A DNA stretch of 64,000 nt from Spirochaetota bacterium (GCA_023438065.1 JAEXRH010000012.1:970122-1034121); one strand, 5' to 3'. Positions 37,174 through 45,596 are shown, counted from the stretch's first letter. Translations and numbers: made by a program. Notes: generated from the letters alone by a model not told the origin.

Positions 37174-37782
37174 TCAGCCGATCTCGACGGCGACGGTGAT
37201 CGCGTCCATGAGCGCGGGAAGCGAAAGCGGTTTCTTGAAGAATTTGTCAGCGCCGAGGCTATACATGCTCTCTTCGAGCCCGGTCTCCTCGAGCGCGGTT
37301 ATTACCATGACGTAGGGTTTCCCGAACGCGGGATCGTTCTTGATCTTCCGGCAAATCTCCTGACCGTTCACCCCGGGAAGCGCGAGATCAAGGAGGACGA
37401 ACCCCGGTTTCTTGTCGATAAGCTGAACGCCCGCGTCGAACCCGTCAAAAGACTGATAGATGGTAAGATCGGGCATCTTCTTTTCCATGTACGCGGCGAT
37501 GGCGTTATTGAGTCCCTGATCGTCATCGATGATGATGAGGGATTTCCAGTTTGCCTCGGGTTCGTCGTCAAGCAACTCATCGGGAACCCGCATTCCCCGC
37601 TTGTTGATGAAATCGAGCAGATCGTCCTTATAGACGCGAAACTGACCGCCGGGAGTGTTGAAGGCGGTAAGGTGCCCTCCCCGGATCCAGTTGATCGCGG
37701 TCTGGTTAACGACCCCGCACATGTTCGCGACTTCGAGAGCGGAATATATCTGAATGCGTTTTGTCTTGTTATCCTTGTTCAT
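37174..37782 (-). CDS. DNA-binding response regulator with HTH at the N-terminus and REC at the C-terminus
   Basis: 202 residues. Residues 12-65 form an excisionase/MerR-like winged HTH (YSALEVANMCGVVNQTAINWIRGGHLTAFNTPGGQFRVYKDDLLDFI). Residues 82-200 form a receiver domain with acidic D86-D88, phospho-acceptor D132 (LLDLALPG), T162 and K183/K184 (FFKKP), so phosphorylation-competent. The domain order is the reverse of ordinary response regulators. No histidine kinase lies nearby. The promoter is just upstream. Confidence 0.85.
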   Translation of the reverse strand: MNKDNKTKRIQIYSALEVANMCGVVNQTAINWIRGGHLTAFNTPGGQFRVYKDDLLDFINKRGMRVPDELLDDEPEANWKSLIIIDDDQGLNNAIAAYMEKKMPDLTIYQSFDGFDAGVQLIDKKPGFVLLDLALPGVNGQEICRKIKNDPAFGKPYVMVITALEETGLEESMYSLGADKFFKKPLSLPALMDAITVAVEIG

Positions 37783-37805
37783 AGTTTCCCAATATTTCGC
37801 TTATC

Positions 37806-37834
37806 ACTATAGCCCAAATACAGGCTCAACTCAA
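37806..37834 (-). promoter_or_regulatory. Promoter of the HTH-REC gene
   Basis: Minus strand TTGAGT, 17 bases, TATAGT, 23 bases before the ATG, with a short GGGAA before the start. Confidence 0.6.
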
Positions 37835-37841
37835 CAGAAAT

Positions 37842-38543
37842 TCATTCATCGGGCGCTTTTTTTGCCATTTCCATGGCCAATTTACCCGAAAAACCTTTTC
37901 GTATCAAAGATGTCCGTATTTTTTCCTCGGTTTTCCCCAGGCGACGGAGTTTTGCCGCGGCGCGTTCACACAGGGCCCGCTCGTCGGCATCGACGAAAAA
38001 ACCCTCCAGAGCCCGCTCCGCGTCGCAGGATCTCACGCCGCGGGAGAGTAAACCGGCAAGAAGCTTTCGTTTCCCCTCGCTCTGGTGAATCACGCGCGAG
38101 CGAAGCCAGGCCGAAGCATACCGCTCGTCTGAAAGCTTCTGCGCCGACTCGAGAACATCAAGCGCCATCGCCGCCTCGTCACGCGAAAAGCCCTTTCGGG
38201 AAAGCCGTTCCTCGAGCTGTCTCCGGCAATATTCCGAGCGGGAGAGATAGCCCATCGCCGTCCGCTCCGCGAGCCAGGCGCGCGACGCGAGAATGATCCC
38301 TTCCGACGCCGACTCGGGAACGATCCTTCCCCGCGACCCGGTATCGTCCGCGTCGGGAACCAGGGGGCCCGCCGTCCCGATATCGGCGATCGCCGCGAGG
38401 GCCTCGGCAGAGAGGTATGCATCCCGGACGTAAAAAAAAGGGCCTTCCGCCGGGTGTATCTTGAATACACCCGTAGAGGCCCTTTCGATTCGCCTGATGA
38501 CGAGAAGATTAGCGCTTGCTGAACTGGAATCTTCGGCGAGCAC
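37842..38543 (-). CDS. recX: RecX regulatory protein
   Basis: 233 residues from a GTG at 38543. The C-terminal two-thirds match RecX: SRSEYCRRQLEERLSRKGFSRDEA, LSDERYASAWLRSR, GKRKLLAGLLSRGV and KTEEKIRTSLIRKGFSGKLA. The three-helix repeats bind RecA filaments and limit recombination. The N-terminal part is a short strand-rich segment, as in some RecX families. The start codon lies inside rpsI (35-base overlap) and has no Shine-Dalgarno, and no good in-frame start exists later, so the exact start is uncertain. The rpsI terminator falls inside this coding sequence. Confidence 0.75.
   Translation of the reverse strand: MLAEDSSSASANLLVIRRIERASTGVFKIHPAEGPFFYVRDAYLSAEALAAIADIGTAGPLVPDADDTGSRGRIVPESASEGIILASRAWLAERTAMGYLSRSEYCRRQLEERLSRKGFSRDEAAMALDVLESAQKLSDERYASAWLRSRVIHQSEGKRKLLAGLLSRGVRSCDAERALEGFFVDADERALCERAAAKLRRLGKTEEKIRTSLIRKGFSGKLAMEMAKKAPDE
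38432..38485 (-). terminator. rpsI terminator embedded in recX
   Basis: On the minus strand AAAGGGCC ... CGGGTGTAT / ATACACCCG ... GGCCCTTT followed by more T (eight-T run). Outer 8-bp and inner 9-bp stems. It lies about 24 bases after the rpsI stop and inside the recX frame. Confidence 0.8.
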
Positions 38544-38901
38544 CGCGCTGACCGTACTTCTTTCGCTCGACCATGCGCGAGTCGCGGGTAAGAAGGCCGT
38601 TTGCCTTCAGGGAAGCGTGGTTGGTCACGTCGACCTGCGCGAGGGCGCGGGCGATACCGTGGCTGCACGCGCCGGCCTGACCGTTAAGTCCGCCGCCGAT
38701 GACGGTAATCACGATGTCGTACTTCGTATCGTTCGCGGTAACCATGAGGGGCTGGCGCACGACTTGAACCTGCTCGGGGGTCGCGAAATAGGCGTCTACT
38801 TCCTTGTCGTTGATAAGGAGCTTTCCGTTTCCTTCGCGCACAAACACGCGGGCGATCGCGGTCTTGCGGCGACCGGTTCCCATTCCGATATTCTTGATCA
38901 C
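38509..38901 (-). CDS. rpsI: Ribosomal protein uS9
   Basis: 130 residues. S9 signatures: GTGRRKTAIARVFVREG at the N-terminus, GGGLNGQAGACSHGIARAL in the middle, and the basic tail RKKYGQRGARRRFQFSKR that reaches the tRNA in the P site. GTG start at 38901 with GAGGAG eight bases upstream. Follows rplM by 16 bases, the universal pairing. Confidence 0.97.
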   Translation of the reverse strand: MIKNIGMGTGRRKTAIARVFVREGNGKLLINDKEVDAYFATPEQVQVVRQPLMVTANDTKYDIVITVIGGGLNGQAGACSHGIARALAQVDVTNHASLKANGLLTRDSRMVERKKYGQRGARRRFQFSKR

Positions 38902-38917
38902 GTTACTTACTCCTCAA

Positions 38918-39346
38918 TTACACTTCGACGGCTTTGGGATTCTGTGCCGCGTGCGGGTGATTGGCGTCCGCGTACACCTTGACGTTGGTCAGGAGCTTCC
39001 GTCCGAGGGGTCCTTTCGGAAGCATGCCCTTGATCGCGAGGGTGATCGGATCCTCGGGGTGCTTTTCCATGAGCTTGTTGAAGCTGAGGGCCTGGAGATG
39101 GCCGACGAAGCCGGTATGGTGATAGTAGATCTTTCCGTCAGGCTTATTTCCGGTCACGATCGCCTTTCCGGCGTTGATGACGATCACGTAATCGCCGGTT
39201 TCCTGGTGGGGGGCGTAGGTCACCTTGTGCTTGCCGCGCAGCATGTACGCCGCTTTGGCCGCCACGCGTCCAACCGGGAGACCTGCCGCGTCGATGATAA
39301 ACCACGCGCGGGGAGCGTCCTGTTCCTTAAGAAAAATTGTCTTCAT
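38918..39346 (-). CDS. rplM: Ribosomal protein uL13
   Basis: 142 residues. L13 signatures: AWFIIDAAGLPVGRVAAKAAYMLRGKHK, HHTGFVGHL and GMLPKGPLGRKLLTNVKVYADANHPH. First gene of the rplM-rpsI operon. The 5' untranslated region (about 105 bases) contains two stem-loops that could serve autoregulation. Confidence 0.97.
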   Translation of the reverse strand: MKTIFLKEQDAPRAWFIIDAAGLPVGRVAAKAAYMLRGKHKVTYAPHQETGDYVIVINAGKAIVTGNKPDGKIYYHHTGFVGHLQALSFNKLMEKHPEDPITLAIKGMLPKGPLGRKLLTNVKVYADANHPHAAQNPKAVEV

Positions 39347-39373
39347 GTACGTACCTATATAGAAAGTCTTGGT

Positions 39374-39431
39374 AAACGGGATTCAAGCATCAACCCCGTT
39401 TGTTTTGCGCAAGCGGCGTTTACAACGCCGC
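39374..39431 (-). promoter_or_regulatory. Two stem-loops in the rplM leader
   Basis: Minus-strand transcript: first GCGGCGTT/AACGCCGC (8-bp, three-base loop; 39431-39413), then AAACGGG/CCCGTTT (7-bp; 39401-39374) 28 bases before the start codon. Neither has a T-run. Confidence 0.55.
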
Positions 39432-39456
39432 GTCACGCAGATAATGTGGGTTATTT

Positions 39457-39486
39457 ACTATATAAAAAAGGGAATAATCCTGTCAA
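39457..39486 (-). promoter_or_regulatory. rplM operon promoter
   Basis: Minus strand TTGACA, 18 bases, TATAGT (or TATATA with 16). Confidence 0.75.
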
Positions 39487-39515
39487 GCGCCTCAAGGGGC
39501 ATACCGGGCACGGAA

Positions 39516-39764
39516 TCAGTCGTTTTTCACGCCGTTCGCGCGCGCCTGGGCCTCTTCCTTGCGGGCCTCTTTCTTGTCCTTCAGGTCGGCGATGCCGATA
39601 AAGATCGCGACAAGACCGATAAAGGCGGCAAGAATGGGGAGGCAACCGCGGAGGAACAGGAGAATATCCTTGCCCCAACCGAGACCGAAACCCGCGACGT
39701 CGGGCGGCAAAGCCGCATACACGGTGAACGCGATCAAGATAAGTCCGACAATCAATGCAACCAT
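39516..39764 (-). CDS. Small two-helix membrane protein
   Basis: 82 residues with two membrane helices (about 3-22 and 38-60) and a basic, then charged C-terminal tail. The start at ATG 39764 is fixed by GAGGAGG six to seven bases upstream; a longer frame has no support. No family recognised. Its position upstream of rplM and divergent from azlC gives no functional hint. Confidence 0.55.
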   Translation of the reverse strand: MVALIVGLILIAFTVYAALPPDVAGFGLGWGKDILLFLRGCLPILAAFIGLVAIFIGIADLKDKKEARKEEAQARANGVKND

Positions 39765-39881
39765 TTCTCGCCTCCTCACGCCGTTCAAAAGCATGAATAC
39801 TTATGTAAAATATACCGTCATTTTCGCACAAAAGCGGGGTATGGTCAACTAAAACGCTTCCCGGTATACTCTCTGTCAATC

Positions 39882-40649
39882 ATGACACGCCCCGTTACCC
39901 CAAAAGTCGATTCAAGGAATGCGAAATCGGCCCGTACGCCGACGCATCCACCCCGAAACACCCGCCGGAAACGGGCACTCTTCGCGCTGCGCGCGGCTTT
40001 TCCGGTAACCGTGCCCGTCCTCTTCGGCTACATCGCGATCGGCATACCCTTCGGACTCATGCTCGTAAAGGCGGGGTATCCCTGGTGGCTCAGCCCGCTC
40101 ATGAGCCTTCTCATGTACGCCGGGGCCGGACAGTATATCGCGGTCGGGCTTTTCGCCGCGGGTGTTCCCCTTTCGGCCATGCTCGTCACCATGCTCGCGG
40201 TCAATATCCGGCACATCGTGTACGGGCTTTCGCTGATCGAGCGCTTCAAGGTCGCCGGGAGATGGAAGGGCTACCTCGTCTTCTCGCTTACCGACGAGAC
40301 CTACGCCCTCCTGACGGGGGTGAAGGTCCCCGAGAACGTCAGGCCCGCTTCCTTTTACGCGAGCGTCGCCGTGCTCGACCAGTCGTACTGGGTGATCGGG
40401 AGCCTCATCGGCGCGCTCGCGGGCTCGCTCATCCCCTTCTCCTTCGCCGGGATCGACTTCGCGCTCACCGCCTTGTTCGCCGTTCTCCTCATGGATCAGC
40501 TCGTCCGTACGAAGGATTTCGTGCCCGCGATCATCGGCATCGCGTGCTCGGCGGCCGCGCTCGCGGTCGCTGGGCCGAAGAACATGCTCATAGCCGCCCT
40601 CGCCGCGTCCCTCGCCGTACTCGCCCTCGTGAAAGGGAGGAAAGAATGA
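39882..40649 (+). CDS. azlC: AzlC-type branched-chain amino acid exporter, large subunit
   Basis: 255 residues. Basic N-terminus, then AzlC-family membrane segments: GYIAIGIPFGLMLVKAGYPWW, MYAGAGQYIAVGLFAAGVPLS, NIRHIVYGLSLIERF and TDETYALLTG. With AzlD it exports branched-chain amino acids or analogues. The next gene starts within its stop codon (ATGA), typical for azlCD. A TATACT box lies 12 bases before the ATG and there is no ribosome site, another leaderless candidate. Confidence 0.9.
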   Translation: MTRPVTPKVDSRNAKSARTPTHPPRNTRRKRALFALRAAFPVTVPVLFGYIAIGIPFGLMLVKAGYPWWLSPLMSLLMYAGAGQYIAVGLFAAGVPLSAMLVTMLAVNIRHIVYGLSLIERFKVAGRWKGYLVFSLTDETYALLTGVKVPENVRPASFYASVAVLDQSYWVIGSLIGALAGSLIPFSFAGIDFALTALFAVLLMDQLVRTKDFVPAIIGIACSAAALAVAGPKNMLIAALAASLAVLALVKGRKE

Positions 40650-40969
40650 CCAGCCTTCAATCCGCGCTTCTGGCCGTACCCCTACTCGCCCTCGTGATCC
40701 TCGCGACGAGAGCCTTTCCCTTCGTCCTCTTCTCCCGGCGCGACCCGCCCCGGATCATCCGCTTCGTGGAGCGGTTCATCCCGCCGATGGTCATGGCGGT
40801 GCTCGTCGTCTACTGCCTCAAGGACGTGGAATGGGCCACCTGGCCGTCGGGGATCAGGGAGCTTTCGGCGCTCGCGCTCGTCGTCCTTCTCCATCTCTGG
40901 AAAAAAAACGCCATGCTCTCCATATTCGGGGGCACGGCGTTCTTCATGCTCCTGCGCGCGGTCGTGTAA
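40646..40969 (+). CDS. azlD: AzlD-type exporter, small subunit
   Basis: 107 residues with three to four membrane helices. AzlD features: ILATRAFPFVLFSR, RFIPPMVMAVLVVYCLKD and LWKKNAMLSIFGGTAFFMLL. Overlaps azlC by four bases with GGGAGG upstream inside azlC. Forms the two-component amino acid exporter with AzlC. Confidence 0.88.
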   Translation: MTSLQSALLAVPLLALVILATRAFPFVLFSRRDPPRIIRFVERFIPPMVMAVLVVYCLKDVEWATWPSGIRELSALALVVLLHLWKKNAMLSIFGGTAFFMLLRAVV

Positions 40970-40996
40970 GGCCGCCGGAGGGTTTCCTCGGTTCCG

Positions 40997-41425
40997 TCAG
41001 GCAAACTTCTTCGTGACGAGGGCGATCGCGCCGAGAACCATGAGATGGCTCGAAAGGACGCTCATGTACTTGAGGATGGAAGAGACGCTCCGGAAGGTCT
41101 GGCCGCCGGAGATCGGCGCGACGAAATCGACGAGCACGATGTTCGCTATCCACAGGATGATGAAGATGAAAAGGATCATGTCGGTGACCCGGAGGTCCGT
41201 GGTGAAGAGCTCCATGATAAGGAAAAATCCCGCGACGATCTCGGACACCGAAAGGACGATCACGAGCAGGGTCACGACCGAGGGATTCCTGAAAAGATCG
41301 TTGAGAAACCCGATAACCGCGGCAAGATCGCCCGCGCTCGAGTTCATGAGGCCCGTCACGCCGCTCACCAGAAGGTAGAGGGCCACCGCTATCTGAAGGA
41401 TTACCAGGCCGATGCTTCGTTTCAT
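40997..41425 (-). CDS. Hypothetical four-helix membrane protein
   Basis: 142 residues with four membrane helices (about 5-25, 50-72, 82-105, 118-138), the size and topology of DoxX-like or small tetraspan proteins, but without their signature residues. AGGAGCG precedes ATG 41425. It converges with azlD. Function unknown. Confidence 0.5.
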   Translation of the reverse strand: MKRSIGLVILQIAVALYLLVSGVTGLMNSSAGDLAAVIGFLNDLFRNPSVVTLLVIVLSVSEIVAGFFLIMELFTTDLRVTDMILFIFIILWIANIVLVDFVAPISGGQTFRSVSSILKYMSVLSSHLMVLGAIALVTKKFA

Positions 41426-41466
41426 GCGTTCGCTCCTATTGACCGCTTCGCGCCGTTCGGGGGATT

Positions 41467-41495
41467 TTGCACAGGACGCGCGAATCGGGTATGAT
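41467..41495 (+). promoter_or_regulatory. Promoter of the AKR-like gene, leaderless geometry
   Basis: TTGCAC, 17 bases, TATGAT, then seven bases to ATG 41503. Confidence 0.6.
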
Positions 41496-41502
41496 ATGAA
41501 CT

Positions 41503-42417
41503 ATGTTATACCGTCATTTCCCCAAAATAGCAAACGAAGAATTCTCGATACTCACCCTTGCCCTCGCGCCGCGAAACGCCCCGGAACGGGCCGCGCGCGA
41601 AAGCGATACGTCCGTGACCGTTCCGCCCGCGCCGGCGAGGAAGCGGCACGCGGACCTCGTCGCCGAGCCCGACCGGACGGCGGGGCTTCTCGCCCTGGCG
41701 GCCGAGCGGGGAATCAACCTCGTTTGGGCGGGTAACGACGCCGCGCGCGCGCGGGAAGTCGCGGAAACGATCGCGCGCGCGGGCCTCGCGAACGCCTTCT
41801 GGCGCGTCATCGAGTTCACCGGCACCGCCCCGGAGGCGCTCACGACCTTCCTCGCTGAGGCGGGCCGGACGGAACGCGACATCCTCCTCGTCCGCGCGAC
41901 CGGCGCGGAGGAGGCTTCGACTCTTGAAACGGCGGGCGTCTTCCGGGCGGCGGAACGCGCGCGCGCGGGCGGCGTCGTCGCCCATGCGGGGTGGAGCGCC
42001 CCGGCCGACGCGCGGGCGATCCTCGCCTGCCTCGACGCCTTCCCGGGCGCGGACCTGTGGGCGTGCGAGTACGGCTACCCCGACTTCGGCATCGCGGACG
42101 CGATCGGCGCGGCGGCCGCGCGGGAGCTATCCTTCATATCGCTCGATCCCTTCGCGGGCGGCGCGCTCGAGCGGGTACCGCCCGCCGTCCACGAGGCCTT
42201 TCGCGTCGCGAGCGTTCCCCGGTCGCACGACGAGTGGGCCCTCCGCGGGGTCTGGGAATCGCAGGACCTCGTTTCCGCCGCGGTCTATCCGGAATCGGTC
42301 GAGGATCTCGTCCGGAAAGCCATCCTCGCCGAGGGCGGGCGGGCGAACAGCCTTCCCGCGAAGGAACTCTCCGTCCTCGCCGAGGCGGCGGCGCTTTTCA
42401 GGAGCGGAAGGAAGTGA
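41503..42417 (+). CDS. Aldo-keto-reductase-like protein lacking the catalytic tetrad
   Basis: 304 residues. The opening MLYRHFPKIANEEFSILTLALAP parallels the AKR start (MxYRxFGKTGxxVSxLGxG). Further barrel elements are recognisable: GLLALAAERGINLVWAG (AKR ...GINYFDTA), GGVVAHAGWSAPADARAIL, YPDFGIADAIGAAAARELSFISLDPFAGGAL (AKR I..MePlrGG). The catalytic Asp, Tyr, Lys and His positions are replaced (FDTA to VWAG, K to E/F, H to R). Low-similarity but ordered match. It may be a structural or binding protein. G+C-rich, no signal peptide. Confidence 0.5.
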   Translation: MLYRHFPKIANEEFSILTLALAPRNAPERAARESDTSVTVPPAPARKRHADLVAEPDRTAGLLALAAERGINLVWAGNDAARAREVAETIARAGLANAFWRVIEFTGTAPEALTTFLAEAGRTERDILLVRATGAEEASTLETAGVFRAAERARAGGVVAHAGWSAPADARAILACLDAFPGADLWACEYGYPDFGIADAIGAAAARELSFISLDPFAGGALERVPPAVHEAFRVASVPRSHDEWALRGVWESQDLVSAAVYPESVEDLVRKAILAEGGRANSLPAKELSVLAEAAALFRSGRK

Positions 42418-42455
42418 GAAAACGGGGCGTTTCGGATATTTCCCCCCAGATCGTA

Positions 42456-42484
42456 TTGACAGAACACGTCAAATCCCGCAAAGT
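42456..42484 (+). promoter_or_regulatory. potABCD promoter candidate
   Basis: TTGACA (42456-42461), 17 bases, CAAAGT (weak -10). TTGAC-AGAACAC-GTCAA forms an inverted repeat over the -35 region. Confidence 0.45.
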
Positions 42485-42600
42485 CTGATTTACGAGAGAA
42501 GATCCAAACGAGACGCCCGAACCCGAGCGCGTCCAATCGGATTCAGGATGACGCATGTCGTTTATAGCTCATCGGCCTTCCGGGAGGGCAAAGAAACAGA

Positions 42601-43728
42601 TTGAAAGGGTGTGATATTTCGATTGAACACGTGGCGAAGTCCTTCGGGAACTTCCACGCTCTTGAAGACGCTACCATATCGATCAAGAAGGGCGAGTTCT
42701 TCTCGCTCCTCGGGCCTTCCGGATGCGGCAAAACGACCCTCCTCCGGATCATCGCGGGTTTCGAGACCCCGGATACCGGGATCGTGACCTTCGACGGAAA
42801 GAACATTATCGGGATTGACCCGAACAAGCGACAATCCAATACGGTCTTCCAGAACTACGCGCTTTTCCCGCACCTTTCGGTGTTCGAGAACGTCGCGTTC
42901 CCCTTGCGGATACGGAAGGTCGACCAGAAAACCATCAACGCGAAGGTGATGGAGTACATCCATCTCGTCCAGCTCGACGCGCACGTCAACAAGAAGCCGA
43001 ACCAGCTCTCCGGCGGGCAGAAGCAGCGCGTCGCGATCGCCCGCGCGCTCATCAACGAGCCGAGCGTTCTCCTCCTCGACGAGCCGCTTTCCGCGCTCGA
43101 CGCGAAGCTCCGGTCGAACCTCCTCGTCGAGCTCGACAAGATCCACGACCAGATCGGGATCACCTTCATCTACGTCACCCACGACCAGAGCGAGGCCCTC
43201 TCGGTTTCCGACCGCATCGCGGTCATGAACCAGGGAAAGGTCCTCCAGATCGGCACCCCGTTCGAGATCTACGAGAGCCCCGCGACCGAGTTCGTCGCGA
43301 AGTTCATCGGCGAGACGAACCTCTTCGACTCGCGCGTCGTCGAGTGCGTGCCCGACAAGAACGACGAGTTCATGGTAACCCTCGACGTACCCGAGCTCGG
43401 GCAGAAGATCAAGGTCACTGACTATGACGAGACCAAGCCGGGCCAGCAGGTGAGCTTCACCGTCCGCCCGGAGAAGGTCAGGATCACGCTCGAGGAGCCG
43501 CAGTCGAACAGCAAGGAGCTCAACGTTTTCAAGGGCGTCGTCGAGGAGCCGGTATACTCGGGCTTCCAGTCGAAGTTCTACGTCAAGCTCGAGAACGGCG
43601 CCGAGGTGAAGGTCTTCAAGCAGCACCAGAACTACCTCGAGGACGGCCCGGACATCGCGTGGAAGGACTCGGTCTACGTGTCCTGGAGCGCCAACGACGG
43701 CTACATCGTCGAGGTGATCAACCAATGA
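42601..43728 (+). CDS. potA: Spermidine/putrescine ABC transporter, ATP-binding protein
   Basis: 375 residues. ABC domain with Walker A GPSGCGKTT, Q-loop QNYALFPHL, signature LSGGQKQR, Walker B VLLLDEPLSALD and H-loop THD; then a C-terminal TOBE-like regulatory domain (FTVRPEKVRI). First gene of a canonical potABCD operon. Start is a TTG; GGGAGGG lies 12 bases upstream, a little far, so a nearby later start is possible. Polyamine specificity is assigned from potD and the operon. Confidence 0.93.
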   Translation: MKGCDISIEHVAKSFGNFHALEDATISIKKGEFFSLLGPSGCGKTTLLRIIAGFETPDTGIVTFDGKNIIGIDPNKRQSNTVFQNYALFPHLSVFENVAFPLRIRKVDQKTINAKVMEYIHLVQLDAHVNKKPNQLSGGQKQRVAIARALINEPSVLLLDEPLSALDAKLRSNLLVELDKIHDQIGITFIYVTHDQSEALSVSDRIAVMNQGKVLQIGTPFEIYESPATEFVAKFIGETNLFDSRVVECVPDKNDEFMVTLDVPELGQKIKVTDYDETKPGQQVSFTVRPEKVRITLEEPQSNSKELNVFKGVVEEPVYSGFQSKFYVKLENGAEVKVFKQHQNYLEDGPDIAWKDSVYVSWSANDGYIVEVINQ

Positions 43729-44615
43729 GCCGCGCGAGGCTTCTTTCGCGCCGTAACTACGGCGCGGCCTACAGCTTCCCGATGGGCGCCTGGTTCACCC
43801 TCTTCTTCCTGCTTCCGATCGGCATCATCGTTACCTACAGCTTCATGCAAAAGGGCGTGCACGGCGGCGTCGAATGGAAGCCGACGATCGACGCGTACAT
43901 CCAGATGTTCAACCGGAGCTACGGCAAGCTTTTCGTCCGCACGCTCTGGGTCACCTTCATCTCGACCGTGATCTCGATCGCCATAGCCCTCCCCTGCGGC
44001 TACGCGATGGCCCGGAGCCGCTTCCAGACCATCCTCCTCTTCCTCATCATCATCCCGTTCTGGACGAACTCCCTCATCAGGATCAACGCCTGGATCGCCA
44101 TCCTCGGGAACGAGGGTTTCATCAACTCGACCCTCCTCCGGTTCGGGCTCATCACGGAAAGCCTCCCGCTTCTCTATAACCAGGGCGCGGTTATCCTGGT
44201 GCTCGTGTACATGTACCTTCCCTACGCGATCCTGCCGATCTTCACCGCGATGGACAAGTTCGACTTCTCGCTCCTCGAGGCCGCCCGCGACCTCGGCGCG
44301 ACGAAACCGCAGTCCATGTTCAGGGTACTCCTCCCGAACGTGCGGGCCGGCATCGTGACCGCGATCATCTTCACCTTCATCCCGATCTTCGGCGCCTACA
44401 CCGTTCCCCTGCTCGTCGGAGGGAAGGACTCCTACATGATCGGAAACATCATCGTCGATCAGGTGACCAAGGTCAGGAACTGGCCGCTCGCGTCGGCGTT
44501 CTCGATGGTCATCACCGTCGTGAGCACCGCGGGGGTCCTCTGGATGATGGGCACGAGCGCCCGCGAGGCAGCGCGCAACAAGGCCGTCCAGGGCAAGCAG
44601 GAGGGCGCGCTGTGA
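43725..44615 (+). CDS. potB: Spermidine/putrescine ABC transporter permease PotB
   Basis: 296 residues, six membrane helices, with the EAA permease motif EAARDLGATKPQSMFRVLLPNVRAGI. Start ATG 43725 overlaps the potA stop by four bases. It pairs with PotC to form the channel. Confidence 0.92.
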   Translation: MSRARLLSRRNYGAAYSFPMGAWFTLFFLLPIGIIVTYSFMQKGVHGGVEWKPTIDAYIQMFNRSYGKLFVRTLWVTFISTVISIAIALPCGYAMARSRFQTILLFLIIIPFWTNSLIRINAWIAILGNEGFINSTLLRFGLITESLPLLYNQGAVILVLVYMYLPYAILPIFTAMDKFDFSLLEAARDLGATKPQSMFRVLLPNVRAGIVTAIIFTFIPIFGAYTVPLLVGGKDSYMIGNIIVDQVTKVRNWPLASAFSMVITVVSTAGVLWMMGTSAREAARNKAVQGKQEGAL

Positions 44616-45499
44616 GCACTCGACCGGGATTCAACGTATACGGGCAATTCGTCAGCCGCCTCTCGAAAAAAAAACCGACCTCGGAACCCTCGCGCCACGC
44701 GCGGAGGGCGTTCCAGAACCTCAATCACGGCTCCCTTTCGAACACGATGCTCACGCTCGCGATCGCGTTCCTCTTCCTCCCGCTCGCGGTGACCGTCTTC
44801 TACTCGTTCAACGGCGCGAAGAGCATGGTATGGACGGGATTCTCGTTCCGCTGGTACGAGAAACTTTTCTTCGGGTCGGAGAAACTGTGGACCTCGTTCG
44901 GGAACAGCGTCATCATCGCCTTCTCGTCCGCCGCGGTCTCGACCGCGCTCGGCACCCTCGCCGCGATCGGCGTGAACTGGTACCGCTTCCGCGGCAGGAT
45001 CTACATCCAGACGATCAGCTTCCTCCCGATGGTCCTCCCCGAGGTCATCATCGGCATCTCGATGCTGATATTCTTCTCCGCGGTGAACATTCCCCTCGGT
45101 ATGTTCACGATATTCATCGCCCACACGACCTTCTGTCTCCCGTTCGTGTTCCTCATGGTGCTCGCGAGGCTCGACGAGTTCGACTTTTCGATCATCGAGG
45201 CAGCGCACGACCTCGGCGCGAACGAGAAGCAGACGCTCTTCAAGGTCATCGTGCCCGCGATCATGCCGGGAATCCTGTCCGGATTCATGATGGCGATCAC
45301 CATGTCCCTCGAGGACTTCGTCATCACCTTCTTCGTCTCGGGCCCCGGCTCGACGACGCTGCCCCTCTACGTGTTCTCGATGGTCCGCTACGGCATCTCG
45401 CCGGTGATCAACGCCCTTTCGTTCGTGATGATCCTCGGGACGATGGCCATCGCGTTCGCCCTGAGAAATTTCCTGAAGAACATAGCCGCCTCGAAGTAA
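44612..45499 (+). CDS. potC: Spermidine/putrescine ABC transporter permease PotC
   Basis: 295 residues with six membrane helices and EAA motif EAAHDLGANEKQTLFKVIVPAIMPGI. GTG start overlapping potB by four bases, with GGAGGG upstream. The first about 40 residues are basic and longer than usual in PotC proteins. Confidence 0.92.
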   Translation: MSTRPGFNVYGQFVSRLSKKKPTSEPSRHARRAFQNLNHGSLSNTMLTLAIAFLFLPLAVTVFYSFNGAKSMVWTGFSFRWYEKLFFGSEKLWTSFGNSVIIAFSSAAVSTALGTLAAIGVNWYRFRGRIYIQTISFLPMVLPEVIIGISMLIFFSAVNIPLGMFTIFIAHTTFCLPFVFLMVLARLDEFDFSIIEAAHDLGANEKQTLFKVIVPAIMPGILSGFMMAITMSLEDFVITFFVSGPGSTTLPLYVFSMVRYGISPVINALSFVMILGTMAIAFALRNFLKNIAASK

Positions 45500-45536
45500 T
45501 CCGCCCGGGGCGGGACGAAACCCGCGACGCAAGGTA

Positions 45537-45556
45537 CCCCGGGAGTTTTCCCGGGG
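45537..45556 (+). other. Stem-loop between potC and potD
   Basis: CCCCGGGA-GTTT-TCCCGGGG, a perfect 8-bp stem with no T-run. It may stabilise potD mRNA or weaken upstream transcript decay, giving extra binding protein. Confidence 0.6.
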
Positions 45557-45596
45557 CCTTCACTATACGTATCGTAAGTAAGGAGGCTACAAAGCC

